Assembly (NCBI RefSeq): GCF_001429505.1
Contig: NZ_LMJW01000020.1
Coordinates: 321,644 to 385,643, forward strand
Reading direction: 5' to 3'
DNA length: 64,000 nucleotides
DNA from: Allobosea sp. Root483D1
GTDB taxonomy: Bacteria; Pseudomonadota; Alphaproteobacteria; Rhizobiales; Beijerinckiaceae
How positions within the stretch are numbered: the stretch's first letter is position 1; each line of letters begins with the position of its first letter. The position numbers were made by a program, and so were the translations under genes. The notes under the pieces were generated by a model. The model was not told where the DNA came from, ran no database searches, and saw only the letters and a program-made list of their open reading frames with translations. Shown here in pieces: positions 25,162 to 33,460 of this stretch.

Positions 25162-25944
25162 GTGAAAAAACCCGATGTGCAGCCGGTCGAGGGGAGGGGC
25201 GGCACGGTCGGTGCCGTCGAGCACGCGATTGCAATCCTGCACTGCCTGTCGGGATCGCCGGAGCCGCTGGGGATCAACGAGATTGCGCGGCGAATCGGGC
25301 TGCACAAGAGCTCGATCTCGCGACTTGTCGCGACCTTGGTGGTGGCGCGGCTGGTCGAGCGCGATGCAGCCTCGGCACGGATCAAGCTCGGGCCGGGCCT
25401 GGTCCTGCTCGCTGCGCCCGTGCTGGCCGAGCTGCACATCAAGGATCTGGTCCGCCCGGCGCTCGAGGAACTGGCGGCGAGATCGGGTGAAACCGCGAGC
25501 TACAACATGTGGGACGGCAGCGATGCCGTGACGATCGAACAGGTCCCCGGTCCAGGCGCGGTCCGGATCTTCTCCGAGCCGGGCCGCCGCGATCCCGGGC
25601 ATTGCACGGCCTGCGGCAAGATCCTGCTGGCCCATGAGTCGGCCGAGGCGATCGATGCCTATTGCGGGGCAGCGCTGGAGCGCTTCAACGAGCGGACGAT
25701 CGTCGATCCCGCGGCGCTGCGGCAGGAGCTGACGACCTCCCACCAGCGCGGCTATGCACTCAATTTCGGCGAACTCGACAGCGAGATCAGCGCGATTTCC
25801 GCCGTCACTCACGATGCGCGTGGCAAGGTCGTCGGCAGCATCACGGTGACCGTGCCGAGCTACCGGTTCACGCCGGAGCGGCAGGAGGAGCTGATCGCCA
25901 TGGTCGTCGATACCGCGCGCCGGGTTTCGCGGAGCCGGGACTAG
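25162..25944 (+). CDS. IclR family transcriptional regulator
   Basis: A 260-residue regulator. The winged helix-turn-helix is at about residues 10-70 (GAVEHAIAILHCLSG, then INEIARRIGLHKSSISRLVA), and the C-terminal GAF-like effector domain contains HCTACGKILLAH. The GTG at 25162 has AGGAG 9 bases upstream; an in-frame ATG at 25144 is the alternative. It is divergent from the ABC/UbiD/dehydrogenase operon and probably responds to its substrate or an intermediate. Confidence 0.88.
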   Translation: MKKPDVQPVEGRGGTVGAVEHAIAILHCLSGSPEPLGINEIARRIGLHKSSISRLVATLVVARLVERDAASARIKLGPGLVLLAAPVLAELHIKDLVRPALEELAARSGETASYNMWDGSDAVTIEQVPGPGAVRIFSEPGRRDPGHCTACGKILLAHESAEAIDAYCGAALERFNERTIVDPAALRQELTTSHQRGYALNFGELDSEISAISAVTHDARGKVVGSITVTVPSYRFTPERQEELIAMVVDTARRVSRSRD

Positions 25945-25971
25945 GTCGCCGCCGTTCGGGATGACCTGACG

Positions 25972-26754
25972 CTAGCGAATCCGCCTCGGAAATTGCCCGG
26001 TGCCGCCCGGCGCCGAGAGTACCGGCTGGGCCGATGTCGCTTCATGCGCGCTGCGCAGGCGGTAGCGGTCCCCCGGATAGAGGAAGCGGCTGCGCGTCAC
26101 CGGCACGTCACCGCGCCATGTCCGGCGGTCGAGCAGCAGGCAGGGCTGGTTGGCGTCGACCTGCAGCGCCTCGCGGCTTTCGTCATCGGGCCGGATGGCG
26201 CGGATCGTGTTGTCGACGAAGGTGACCTCGGTCATCCGCAGCAGATAGGCGTGGGGCGTGATCCGCGTGAAGTCCTGCTCGAGATAGGCGGGGGCCTCGG
26301 CCGCGTTGACGAAGCGGTCCTCGATCTGGACCGGCGTGCCGTCCTCCTTGTGGAGCAGGCGCGAATGAAAGACGGTGCTGCCCGCCGGGACCGGCAGCAG
26401 GCCGATGAAGGGGCTGTCCGGCGCAAGCGCGCAGAGCGACATCACCTCGCTGGTGTGGACGCCGCCGCTCGCCGAGATCTCTTCCGAGACGTCAGAGAGC
26501 TCGAAGATCGCACATTGCATCCGCGGGCCGACGACGAAGGTCCCGCGGCCCTGGACGCGTACCAGCATGCCCTCGGTCTGCAGTTCGCGAAGGGCGCGAC
26601 GCACGGTCAGTGCCGAGGCGCCGAACTCGGCCGCCAGATCCTCCTCGCGCGGGACCTGGAAGTCCGCCGGCCATTCCGCGGCGCGAATCCGCCTTTCGAT
26701 CGCGGTCTTGATCTGCCCGTAGAGCGGCTGGGTGACCTGGGTCAGTTCGGTCAT
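25972..26754 (-). CDS. GntR/HutC family transcriptional regulator
   Basis: A 260-residue regulator with an N-terminal GntR winged helix (PREEDLAAEFGASALTVRRA, about residues 35-54, then GRGTFVVG). The C-terminal UTRA effector domain contains the typical FHSRLLHKEDGTPVQIEDRF. It is divergent from an aldehyde dehydrogenase gene; the 235-base space between them contains a duplicated 28-bp candidate operator. It most likely controls the aldehyde dehydrogenase/TPP-enzyme/transporter operon. Confidence 0.9.
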   Translation of the reverse strand: MTELTQVTQPLYGQIKTAIERRIRAAEWPADFQVPREEDLAAEFGASALTVRRALRELQTEGMLVRVQGRGTFVVGPRMQCAIFELSDVSEEISASGGVHTSEVMSLCALAPDSPFIGLLPVPAGSTVFHSRLLHKEDGTPVQIEDRFVNAAEAPAYLEQDFTRITPHAYLLRMTEVTFVDNTIRAIRPDDESREALQVDANQPCLLLDRRTWRGDVPVTRSRFLYPGDRYRLRSAHEATSAQPVLSAPGGTGQFPRRIR

Positions 26755-26780
26755 GCATGGGTCCTCGGCGTGCGTCGATC

Positions 26781-26926
26781 TGATATCACAACGCGTTTCA
26801 AATGGTATCGGCCTCTGCCGCCTTTAAGAGCACATGGCGCGCATTTTCAACAGATAGGTGCTTGACACCGAAAGATCGATTGGATCAGTATCGCATATTG
26901 ATATCATATCGACTTTGAAATGATAT
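26781..26926. promoter_or_regulatory. paired 28-bp candidate GntR operators
   Basis: Two copies of the composite element TGATATCA-N7-TTTsAAATGrTAT lie at 26781-26808, beside the GntR start, and at 26899-26926, before the aldehyde dehydrogenase. Each begins with the perfect palindrome TGATATCA, and the spacing to the second block is identical. A TTGACA that could be a -35 box is at 26862-26867, but I see no convincing -10 box. One copy near each divergent gene suggests co-ordinate control by the GntR protein. Confidence 0.65.
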
Positions 26927-26989
26927 GATAAAAACAGCCTGGAAGCGCCTCGACCATGATGGCGTCCGGCTGTGACGGGAGAGATTCTG

Positions 26990-28486
26990 ATGACGTCGCA
27001 TTCACCCGCGCTGCGCACGCTGGACATGTACATCGATGGCCAATGGGTGAAGCCGGCGTCCGGGCAGTATTTCGAGACGGTCGACCCCTTCACCGCGCAG
27101 CCTTGGGCGATGGTGGCGCGCGGCGGCGCCCCGGATGCGGATCGCGCCGTGCGCGCGGCCCATCGCGCCTTCAAGGAGGGGCCGTGGGGCAAGATGCACC
27201 CCTCCGAGCGTGCCAAGCTCATCCATCGCCTGGGTACGCTGATCGAGGAGAATGCCGACGCGCTCGCCGAGATCGAGGTGCGCGACAACGGCCGGCTCCT
27301 GGCCGAGATGCAGCACCAGATCCGCTACATCCCGAAGTGGTATTACTACTATGCCGGCCTGGCCGATAAGATCGAAGGGGTCGTGCACCCCTGCGACAAG
27401 CCGGCGCTCAGCTATTCACGTCCCGAGCCGCTCGGCGTCTGCGTCGCGATCGTTCCCTGGAATGCGCCGCTCCTGCTGCTCTCGCTCAAGGCGGCCCCGG
27501 CGCTCGCCGCCGGCAACACGCTGGTGCTCAAGCCGGCCGAGCACACCTCGGCAACCGCGCTGAAGCTGATGGAGCTGGTCGAGGCTGCCGGCTTCCCACC
27601 CGGCGTCATCAATGTCGTCACCGGCTTCGGCAAGGAGGTCGGCGAGCCGCTCGTCACCCACCCCCTGACCCGTCATGTCGGCTTCACCGGCTCGACCGCG
27701 ACCGGTGCGCATCTCTATTCGCTGGCGGCCAAGGACGTGAAGCGGGTCAGCCTCGAGCTGGGCGGGAAGTCGCCGAACATCGTCTTCGACGATGCCGATC
27801 TGGACAATGCCGTGCGCGGCGTTGTTGGCGGCATCTTCGGCGCGACGGGCCAGACCTGCATTGCCGGCTCGCGCCTGCTGGTCCAGCGCCGTGTCCACGA
27901 TCAGTTCGTCGAGAAGCTCGCCGCCTTCACCAGGAAGGCCCGCGTCGGCGACCCGCGCGATATCCGCACCCAGGTCGGCCCGATCGCCAACAAGATGCAG
28001 TTCGAGAAGGTGCTGGGCTATGTCGACATCGCCCGCCAGGAGGGCGCCGAGCTGCTGATCGGCGGCAAGCGTCCGGACGGCGCCGAATGCGCGCAGGGCT
28101 TCTTCGTCGAGCCGACGATCTTCACCGGCGTCAACAACAAGATGCGGATCGCGCGCGAGGAGGTCTTCGGGCCGGTGCTCTCGACCCTGGTCTTCGACGA
28201 TGCCGACGAAGCCGTCGCGATCGCCAACGACAGCGAGTTCGGCCTCGCGGCCGGCGTCTGGACCCGTGACATGAAGCTTGCGCTGCGCATGTCGGACCGG
28301 CTCGAGGCGGGAAGCGTCTGGATCAACACCTATCGCGACATTTCCTACACGACCCCCTTCGGCGGCTACAAGAAGAGCGGCATCGGCCGCGAGAACGGCG
28401 TCGAGGGTATCCGCGAATACCTGCAGACCAAGGCGGTCTGGCTGTCGACCGCGGACGAGATCGCCAATCCTTTCGTCATCGGCTGA
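26990..28486 (+). CDS. aldehyde dehydrogenase (NAD(P)+)
   Basis: A 498-residue enzyme of the aldehyde dehydrogenase superfamily that oxidises an aldehyde to the acid. Catalytic residues are visible: E256 in LELGGKSPN and C290 in GQTCIAGSR; the cofactor segment PWNAPLLLLSLKAAPALAAG is also present. A GGGAGAG ribosome site precedes the ATG at 26990. It is the first gene of the operon and is followed after about 50 bases by a TPP-dependent enzyme, which may produce its aldehyde substrate by decarboxylating a 2-oxo acid (inference). Confidence 0.92.
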   Translation: MTSHSPALRTLDMYIDGQWVKPASGQYFETVDPFTAQPWAMVARGGAPDADRAVRAAHRAFKEGPWGKMHPSERAKLIHRLGTLIEENADALAEIEVRDNGRLLAEMQHQIRYIPKWYYYYAGLADKIEGVVHPCDKPALSYSRPEPLGVCVAIVPWNAPLLLLSLKAAPALAAGNTLVLKPAEHTSATALKLMELVEAAGFPPGVINVVTGFGKEVGEPLVTHPLTRHVGFTGSTATGAHLYSLAAKDVKRVSLELGGKSPNIVFDDADLDNAVRGVVGGIFGATGQTCIAGSRLLVQRRVHDQFVEKLAAFTRKARVGDPRDIRTQVGPIANKMQFEKVLGYVDIARQEGAELLIGGKRPDGAECAQGFFVEPTIFTGVNNKMRIAREEVFGPVLSTLVFDDADEAVAIANDSEFGLAAGVWTRDMKLALRMSDRLEAGSVWINTYRDISYTTPFGGYKKSGIGRENGVEGIREYLQTKAVWLSTADEIANPFVIG

Positions 28487-28537
28487 GGGCGGCGCACAGC
28501 ATGCCCCTTCGACAATGCCTCAAGTGGAACTGACGTC

Positions 28538-30229
28538 ATGGTGATGAGAAAAGGCAGCGAGATTCTGGCCGACGAGCTCAAGCTCAACGGCGCCGAGATC
28601 ATCTACCACGTTCCCGGCGAGAGCTTTCTCTGCGCGCTCGATGCGCTCGGCGTCCGCTATCCCGAGATCCGCGCGATCAGCTGCCGGCACGAGAACGGCG
28701 CGGCGCAGATGGCCGAGGCCTATGGCAAGCTGACCGGCCGTCCCGGCATCGCCTTCGTCACCCGCAGTCCGGGTGCGACGAATGCCGTCAATGCCGTCCA
28801 TACCGCCTTCCAGGATTCATCGCCGATGATCCTGATCGTCGGCCAGGTGAAGCGCGCCTTGATGGAGCGCGAAGCCTTCATGGCCTATGACTTCCGCACC
28901 ATGTTCGCGCCGATGACGAAATGGGTCGCCCAGATCGACGATCCCAGGCGCATCCCCGAATTCGTGCAGCGCGCCTACCACACCGCGATGACCGGCCGGA
29001 TGGGGCCGGTCGTGCTGGTGGTGCCGGAAGACGTCTTCGAGGAGGAGTGCGAGGTCGCGCCGGGCAAGCCGAGCGTGCCGGCCTCGGCCGGCGAGCCTTC
29101 GCGCGAGGCGGTCGAGCAGATCTTCGCCATGCTGTCGGCCTCGGAGCGCCCGCTGCTGATCGTCGGTGGCTCCGGCTGGACGGAAAGTGCGCGCGACGAC
29201 ATCCAGGCCTTCGCGAGCGCCAACAACGTTCCGGTCGTCACCACCTTCCGGCGGCGCGACATCATCGACCATCGGCTGCCCTGCTATGTCGGCGAGATCG
29301 GCATCGGCTCGAACCCGGCCCTGCTGGCGCATGTCAAGGACACCGACTTCGTCATCATGTGCAACGACGCACTCAGCGACGTGAACACGATCGGTGCCGG
29401 CTACATGGAAGGGTTCACGCTCTTCGACATCCCGGTTCCCAAGCAGAAATTCGTCCACGTCACCCGCAGTTTCGACGAGCTCAACAGGGTGTTCCAGGTC
29501 GACCTCGCCCTGCTCGCGGACAACGACGCCTTCGCCCGCCAGCTCGCCGGGCATGCGCCGGTGGAGCATGCGGCGCGCGGCGACTGGACGGCGGCCCTGC
29601 GTGAGACCTTCGAGATCGAGACCACGCCCAGGCCCTGCCCGGGAGAGATCGACCTGCCGCAGCTGATGAAATGGCTGCGCCAGCGCCTGCCCGAGGATGC
29701 CATCGTCACCAACGGCGTCGGCGCCTACGCGACCTGGAGCCAGCGCTATTTCGCGCATTACCGGCTGCACACGCAGCTCGGGCCGATCAGCGGCTCGATG
29801 GGCTACAGCCTGCCGGCGGCGATCTCGGCCAAGCTGCTCCATCCCGACCGGGTGGTCGTCGATTTCGTCGGCGACGGTTGCTACCAGATGAGCTCGGAGG
29901 AACTGGCGACCGCCGTGCAATACGGGGCGGCGGTGATCGTCGTGCTGTTCAACAACAACATGTACGGCACCATCCGCATCCACGAGGAAAATCGCCTCGA
30001 GGGGCGCGTCAACGGCACCCAGCTCGTCAATCCCGACTTCCACGCGCTGGCGCTGGCCTATGGCGCCCATGCCGAGCGCGTCACCCGGACCGAGGAGTTC
30101 GCGCCGGCCTTCGAGCGCTGCCTGGCGGCCGGCAAGCCGGCGGTGATCGAGATGTGCGTCGACCAGGAAGCGATCCACTCGCGCTATTCGCTGACCGATC
30201 TCAGGAACCGTCGCAAGGCGAAGCGCTGA
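28538..30229 (+). CDS. thiamine-diphosphate-dependent enzyme, acetolactate-synthase-like
   Basis: A 563-residue ThDP enzyme with the classic three-domain order: pyrimidine-binding (residues 1-175, catalytic glutamate E52 in CRHENGAAQ), central (195-325) and pyrophosphate-binding (about 370-545; GDG at 445-447 and NNNMYG). The fold covers acetolactate synthase, benzoylformate decarboxylase and similar 2-oxo-acid decarboxylases or ligases. No small regulatory subunit gene is adjacent, so a catabolic rather than branched-chain biosynthetic role is likely. Alternative start at 28544. It lies between the aldehyde dehydrogenase and transporter genes. Confidence 0.88.
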   Translation: MVMRKGSEILADELKLNGAEIIYHVPGESFLCALDALGVRYPEIRAISCRHENGAAQMAEAYGKLTGRPGIAFVTRSPGATNAVNAVHTAFQDSSPMILIVGQVKRALMEREAFMAYDFRTMFAPMTKWVAQIDDPRRIPEFVQRAYHTAMTGRMGPVVLVVPEDVFEEECEVAPGKPSVPASAGEPSREAVEQIFAMLSASERPLLIVGGSGWTESARDDIQAFASANNVPVVTTFRRRDIIDHRLPCYVGEIGIGSNPALLAHVKDTDFVIMCNDALSDVNTIGAGYMEGFTLFDIPVPKQKFVHVTRSFDELNRVFQVDLALLADNDAFARQLAGHAPVEHAARGDWTAALRETFEIETTPRPCPGEIDLPQLMKWLRQRLPEDAIVTNGVGAYATWSQRYFAHYRLHTQLGPISGSMGYSLPAAISAKLLHPDRVVVDFVGDGCYQMSSEELATAVQYGAAVIVVLFNNNMYGTIRIHEENRLEGRVNGTQLVNPDFHALALAYGAHAERVTRTEEFAPAFERCLAAGKPAVIEMCVDQEAIHSRYSLTDLRNRRKAKR

Positions 30230-30236
30230 CTGCCCC

Positions 30237-30278
30237 TGCCGCCTCGGGCGGCAGCTCTTCCGGTGCCGCCAGGCGGCA
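30237..30278 (+). promoter_or_regulatory. two short intercistronic hairpins
   Basis: TGCCGCC-tcg-GGCGGCA (30237-30253) and TGCCGCC-a-GGCGGCA (30264-30278) are two copies of the same perfect 7-bp palindrome just after the TPP-enzyme gene. The second has a one-base loop as drawn, so as RNA the inner pairs must open. There is no T-run, so they are more likely RNA-processing or stability structures than terminators. Confidence 0.5.
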
Positions 30279-30351
30279 TCGGCCATTCGAGCCCTCCGAC
30301 AGAAGAGGGGCGCTGCGGATCTGACTGCAACCAACAATCGGGGATTCCAAG

Positions 30352-31377
30352 ATGAACAGGACAATTTCAGCTTTGCTGCTCGCCGGGACGCTCGGTGCGT
30401 TGGCCTCTCCCGCGCTGGCCCAGGAGTGCAAGCTCAGGGTCACCACCTGGGGCGGCAGCTATCAGAAGACTTATGAATCGGTCGCTGCGGGGTTCGAGAA
30501 GGCCCACAACTGCAAGATCGAGTGGGTCGTCGGCGCGAGCCCCGACCATCTCGTCAAGGCACGGCTGGGCCAGGTCGACGTCGCCACCAACACGCTGCTG
30601 AACTCGATCGCGGGCGAGAAGGAAGGCCTGTGGATGGCCCTGGACAAGGCCAAGATCCCGAACATGGCTAACCTGTACCCGAACGCGGTCCACTCGCCCT
30701 ACACGGTCTTCGTCAATGTCGGCGACTACGTGCTCGCCTACAACTCGGACAAGGTGAAGGCGGCGCCGACGAGCTGGGACGAGCTCTGGAAGCCGGACTA
30801 CAAGAACCATGTGGTCATCTACGGCTTCGAGCATATCCCGACGCTCAGCCTGACCGTGCTGCAGGCGGAGCGGAACGGCGGTGGCATCGACAACATCCAG
30901 CCGGGCCTCGACAAGATGGCGGCGCTGATCAAGAGCGGCAACCTGATCGGCTCGCTCGACGTCGAAAGCCAGATGGTCTCGCTGTTCCAGACGCAGGATG
31001 CCTGGCTCGGCATGCTGGCGACCGGGCGGATGAAGGAGCTGCTCGAGAAGGGGGCGAAGAACGTCAAGTTCGCCCGCCCGGCCGAGGGCACCTTCCCGCT
31101 GATCAGCACGATCAACATCACCAAGGCGGCCAAGGATCCGGCCAAGGCGCAGGCCTTCGTCGATTATGTGCTGAGCCCCGAGGTCCAGATCGCCTTCGCG
31201 ACGCGCAATCTCTACGCCCCGACCGTGCAGAACGCGCCGATCCCCGCCGACTTCCAGTTCCGCGATCTTTTGGTCCAGAACGAGCAGTTCAAGCGGCTGT
31301 TCCTGCCCGATCAGGAGAAGATCACGGCCAACAAGGCCAAGTGGCAGAACCAGCTCAACCAGATGACGAGCAAGTGA
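30352..31377 (+). CDS. ABC transporter substrate-binding protein, spermidine/putrescine (PotD) type
   Basis: A 341-residue periplasmic protein with a signal peptide (residues 1-23, ending SPALAQ). The mature part starts ECKLRVTTWGGSYQKTYESV, the usual opening of PotD-like class binding proteins, and contains TSWDELWKPDYKNHV. It should bind the substrate of the importer encoded downstream. Hairpins flank it on both sides, consistent with higher mRNA level for the binding protein. Ligand could be a polyamine or a small organic acid; the enzymes upstream argue for a compound that yields a 2-oxo acid. Confidence 0.9.
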   Translation: MNRTISALLLAGTLGALASPALAQECKLRVTTWGGSYQKTYESVAAGFEKAHNCKIEWVVGASPDHLVKARLGQVDVATNTLLNSIAGEKEGLWMALDKAKIPNMANLYPNAVHSPYTVFVNVGDYVLAYNSDKVKAAPTSWDELWKPDYKNHVVIYGFEHIPTLSLTVLQAERNGGGIDNIQPGLDKMAALIKSGNLIGSLDVESQMVSLFQTQDAWLGMLATGRMKELLEKGAKNVKFARPAEGTFPLISTINITKAAKDPAKAQAFVDYVLSPEVQIAFATRNLYAPTVQNAPIPADFQFRDLLVQNEQFKRLFLPDQEKITANKAKWQNQLNQMTSK

Positions 31378-31389
31378 GCGATCTCGCAA

Positions 31390-31416
31390 GCGCCTGCCGG
31401 ACGAGCGGGCAGGCGC
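31390..31416 (+). promoter_or_regulatory. strong stem-loop after binding-protein gene
   Basis: GCGCCTGCC (31390-31398) pairs perfectly with GGCAGGCGC (31408-31416) across a 9-base loop, 12 bases after the binding-protein stop. There is no T-run and the operon continues, so it likely protects the upstream mRNA 3' end and raises binding-protein yield. Confidence 0.6.
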
Positions 31417-31499
31417 CACACTCTTCGCAAGGCGTCGCCCGCTCGTCGGGCGCGCCGGTCAAAGCCTCGCCTTCGCCTCGATCCTGCAAAGCACACGAT

Positions 31500-32597
31500 A
31501 TGAACGCATCACAGGACAAAGCCATCCAGGTCGCCTCCATCTGCAGGCGCTATGGCGACGTCATGGCGGTCGACGACGTCTCCTTCGACGTCGGCCATGG
31601 CGAGTTCGTGTCCCTGCTCGGCCCCAGCGGCTGCGGCAAGACCACGACCCTGCGGATGATCGCCGGCTTCATCATGGCGAGCGACGGCACGATCCGGGTC
31701 AACGGCCGGGACGTCACCCATCTTCCGCCGGAGAAACGCGAGGTCGGCTTCGTCTTCCAGAACTATGCGCTCTGGCCGCATATGACGGTGGCGGAGAACG
31801 TCGCCTTCGGCCTGAAGCTGCGCAAGCGCGACAAGGCCTTCATCAGCCGCAAGATCGAGGAATCGCTCGGGGTTACCGGCCTGTCCGGCTATGAGGACCG
31901 GCTGCCGCGCCAATTGTCCGGCGGCCAGCAACAGCGCGTCGCCCTGGCCCGCGCGCTCGCGCTCGAGCCGCAGCTCCTCTTGATGGACGAGCCCCTCAGC
32001 AATCTCGACCGCGCTTTGCGGGTCGCGATGCGGCGCGAGCTGAAGCAGCTGCAATCGCGCCTGAAGATGACGACGCTCTACGTCACGCATGATCAGGAAG
32101 AGGCGCTGTCGATGTCCGACAGGGTGGTGATCATGAACCGCGGCAAGATCGCGCGCGTCGCCCGCCCGTCGGAGGTCTATGACGATCCGCAGTCGGAGTT
32201 CGTCGCCGATTTCGTCGGCACCACGAACTTCTTCGACGGGACCGTCACCGCGGCGTCCGGTGGGGTCCTGACCGTGCGTACCCGCGGGAACCTCGACCTG
32301 CAATTGACGGTGCCGACTTCCGCCGATGTCGGCGAGCCGGTGCGCGTGCTCCTGCGCCCGGAGCGCATCCGCATCTACCCGCCCGGCCAGGACGGGCCCA
32401 ACGTCTTTCCCGGCAGGATCAGCTTCGTCGAATATTACGGCCCGACGATCCGCTACACCGTCCAGCTCGACGGCGGCGAGAGCGTCTATGTCGAGACGCA
32501 TAATGCGAGCGGCGCCGCCACGATTGGAGACGCGGTCCGCATCGGCATCGAGCCCGGCGATTTCAGGCTGATCCGCAGCGAGGGAGGCAGGCCGTGA
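31500..32597 (+). CDS. ABC transporter ATP-binding protein (PotA type)
   Basis: A 365-residue ABC ATPase. The Walker A loop is GPSGCGKT (41-48), the signature LSGGQQQRVAL, and Walker B LLLMDEPLSNLD. A C-terminal TOBE-type domain (about residues 270-360, RVLLRPERIRIYP) marks the PotA/iron/carbohydrate class. The ATG at 31500 is used because upstream codons overlap the hairpin region. It overlaps the first permease gene by 4 bases. Confidence 0.92.
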   Translation: MNASQDKAIQVASICRRYGDVMAVDDVSFDVGHGEFVSLLGPSGCGKTTTLRMIAGFIMASDGTIRVNGRDVTHLPPEKREVGFVFQNYALWPHMTVAENVAFGLKLRKRDKAFISRKIEESLGVTGLSGYEDRLPRQLSGGQQQRVALARALALEPQLLLMDEPLSNLDRALRVAMRRELKQLQSRLKMTTLYVTHDQEEALSMSDRVVIMNRGKIARVARPSEVYDDPQSEFVADFVGTTNFFDGTVTAASGGVLTVRTRGNLDLQLTVPTSADVGEPVRVLLRPERIRIYPPGQDGPNVFPGRISFVEYYGPTIRYTVQLDGGESVYVETHNASGAATIGDAVRIGIEPGDFRLIRSEGGRP

Positions 32598-33460
32598 GGA
32601 GGAGGATGGCCGCTCCGCTCCTGCTCGCCCCGGCACTCGTGGCGCTCCTGATCTTCGTGGTCATGCCGCTGCTCTGGGTGGCGCGCACCAGTTTCAACCA
32701 GGGGGTCGACGGCGCCTACATGGTGTCGGCCATGACGATGGACAATTATGTCCGCTTCCTCGGCAGCTCCTGGTACCTGATCAACACGCTCTGGTTCTCG
32801 ATCCGCATCGCCATCGTCGCGACAGTGATCTCGGTGCTGCTCGGCTATCCTGTCGCGCTCTTCATCGCCCAGACCCGCGGGCTGCAGAAGAGCATCCTGA
32901 TGACGATGGTGCTGGCGCCGCTGCTGATCGGCCTCGTCACCCTGGTCTATGGCTGGATCGTGATCTTCCGCGGTGGCGGCCTGTTGAACTCGCTGATGAT
33001 CGCGATCGGCGTCTATGACGAGCCGGTCCGCTATATGTGGGACCTCAAGGGCGTGGTCATCCTGCTGGTCTATATCGGCATGCCCTACATCGTTCTCTCG
33101 CTGCTGGACTCGATCGAGCGCATCAACCCGTCCTTTGTCGAGGCGGCCCGCAATGTCGGCGCCAATCGCTGGCGCGCCTTCTGGAGCATCACCTTCCCGC
33201 TGACGCTGCCCGGTCTCTATGCCGGGCTGGTGATCGTCTTCACCTTGAACTTCTCGGCTTTCGCCGTGCCGCTGATGGTCGGCGCCAACGACACGCAGAT
33301 GATCGGCCTCGTCATCTACCGCGAGGCGCTCCTGAACAACGACCTTCCCTTCGCGTCGAGCCTGTCGGTGATCATGATCCTGGCCAATGCGACGATCCTG
33401 ACCGGCATGGCCTTCCTGTTCGGCAAGCTGATCCTCAACCGGCTGGAGGCGAAGCGATGA
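32594..33460 (+). CDS. ABC transporter permease (PotB type)
   Basis: A 288-residue permease with six transmembrane helices and the EAA loop VEAARNVGANRWRAFWSITF. It belongs to the PotB/HisM-like half of spermidine/putrescine-type importers. The GTG start overlaps the ATPase stop by 4 bases, and its stop overlaps the next permease start (ATGA). Confidence 0.9.
   Translation: MRRRMAAPLLLAPALVALLIFVVMPLLWVARTSFNQGVDGAYMVSAMTMDNYVRFLGSSWYLINTLWFSIRIAIVATVISVLLGYPVALFIAQTRGLQKSILMTMVLAPLLIGLVTLVYGWIVIFRGGGLLNSLMIAIGVYDEPVRYMWDLKGVVILLVYIGMPYIVLSLLDSIERINPSFVEAARNVGANRWRAFWSITFPLTLPGLYAGLVIVFTLNFSAFAVPLMVGANDTQMIGLVIYREALLNNDLPFASSLSVIMILANATILTGMAFLFGKLILNRLEAKR

Noticed and set aside
30237..30278. 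Intercistronic palindromes as intrinsic terminators
   Set aside because: They lack a T-run, the second has a one-base loop as drawn, and the operon continues with matched overlaps downstream.
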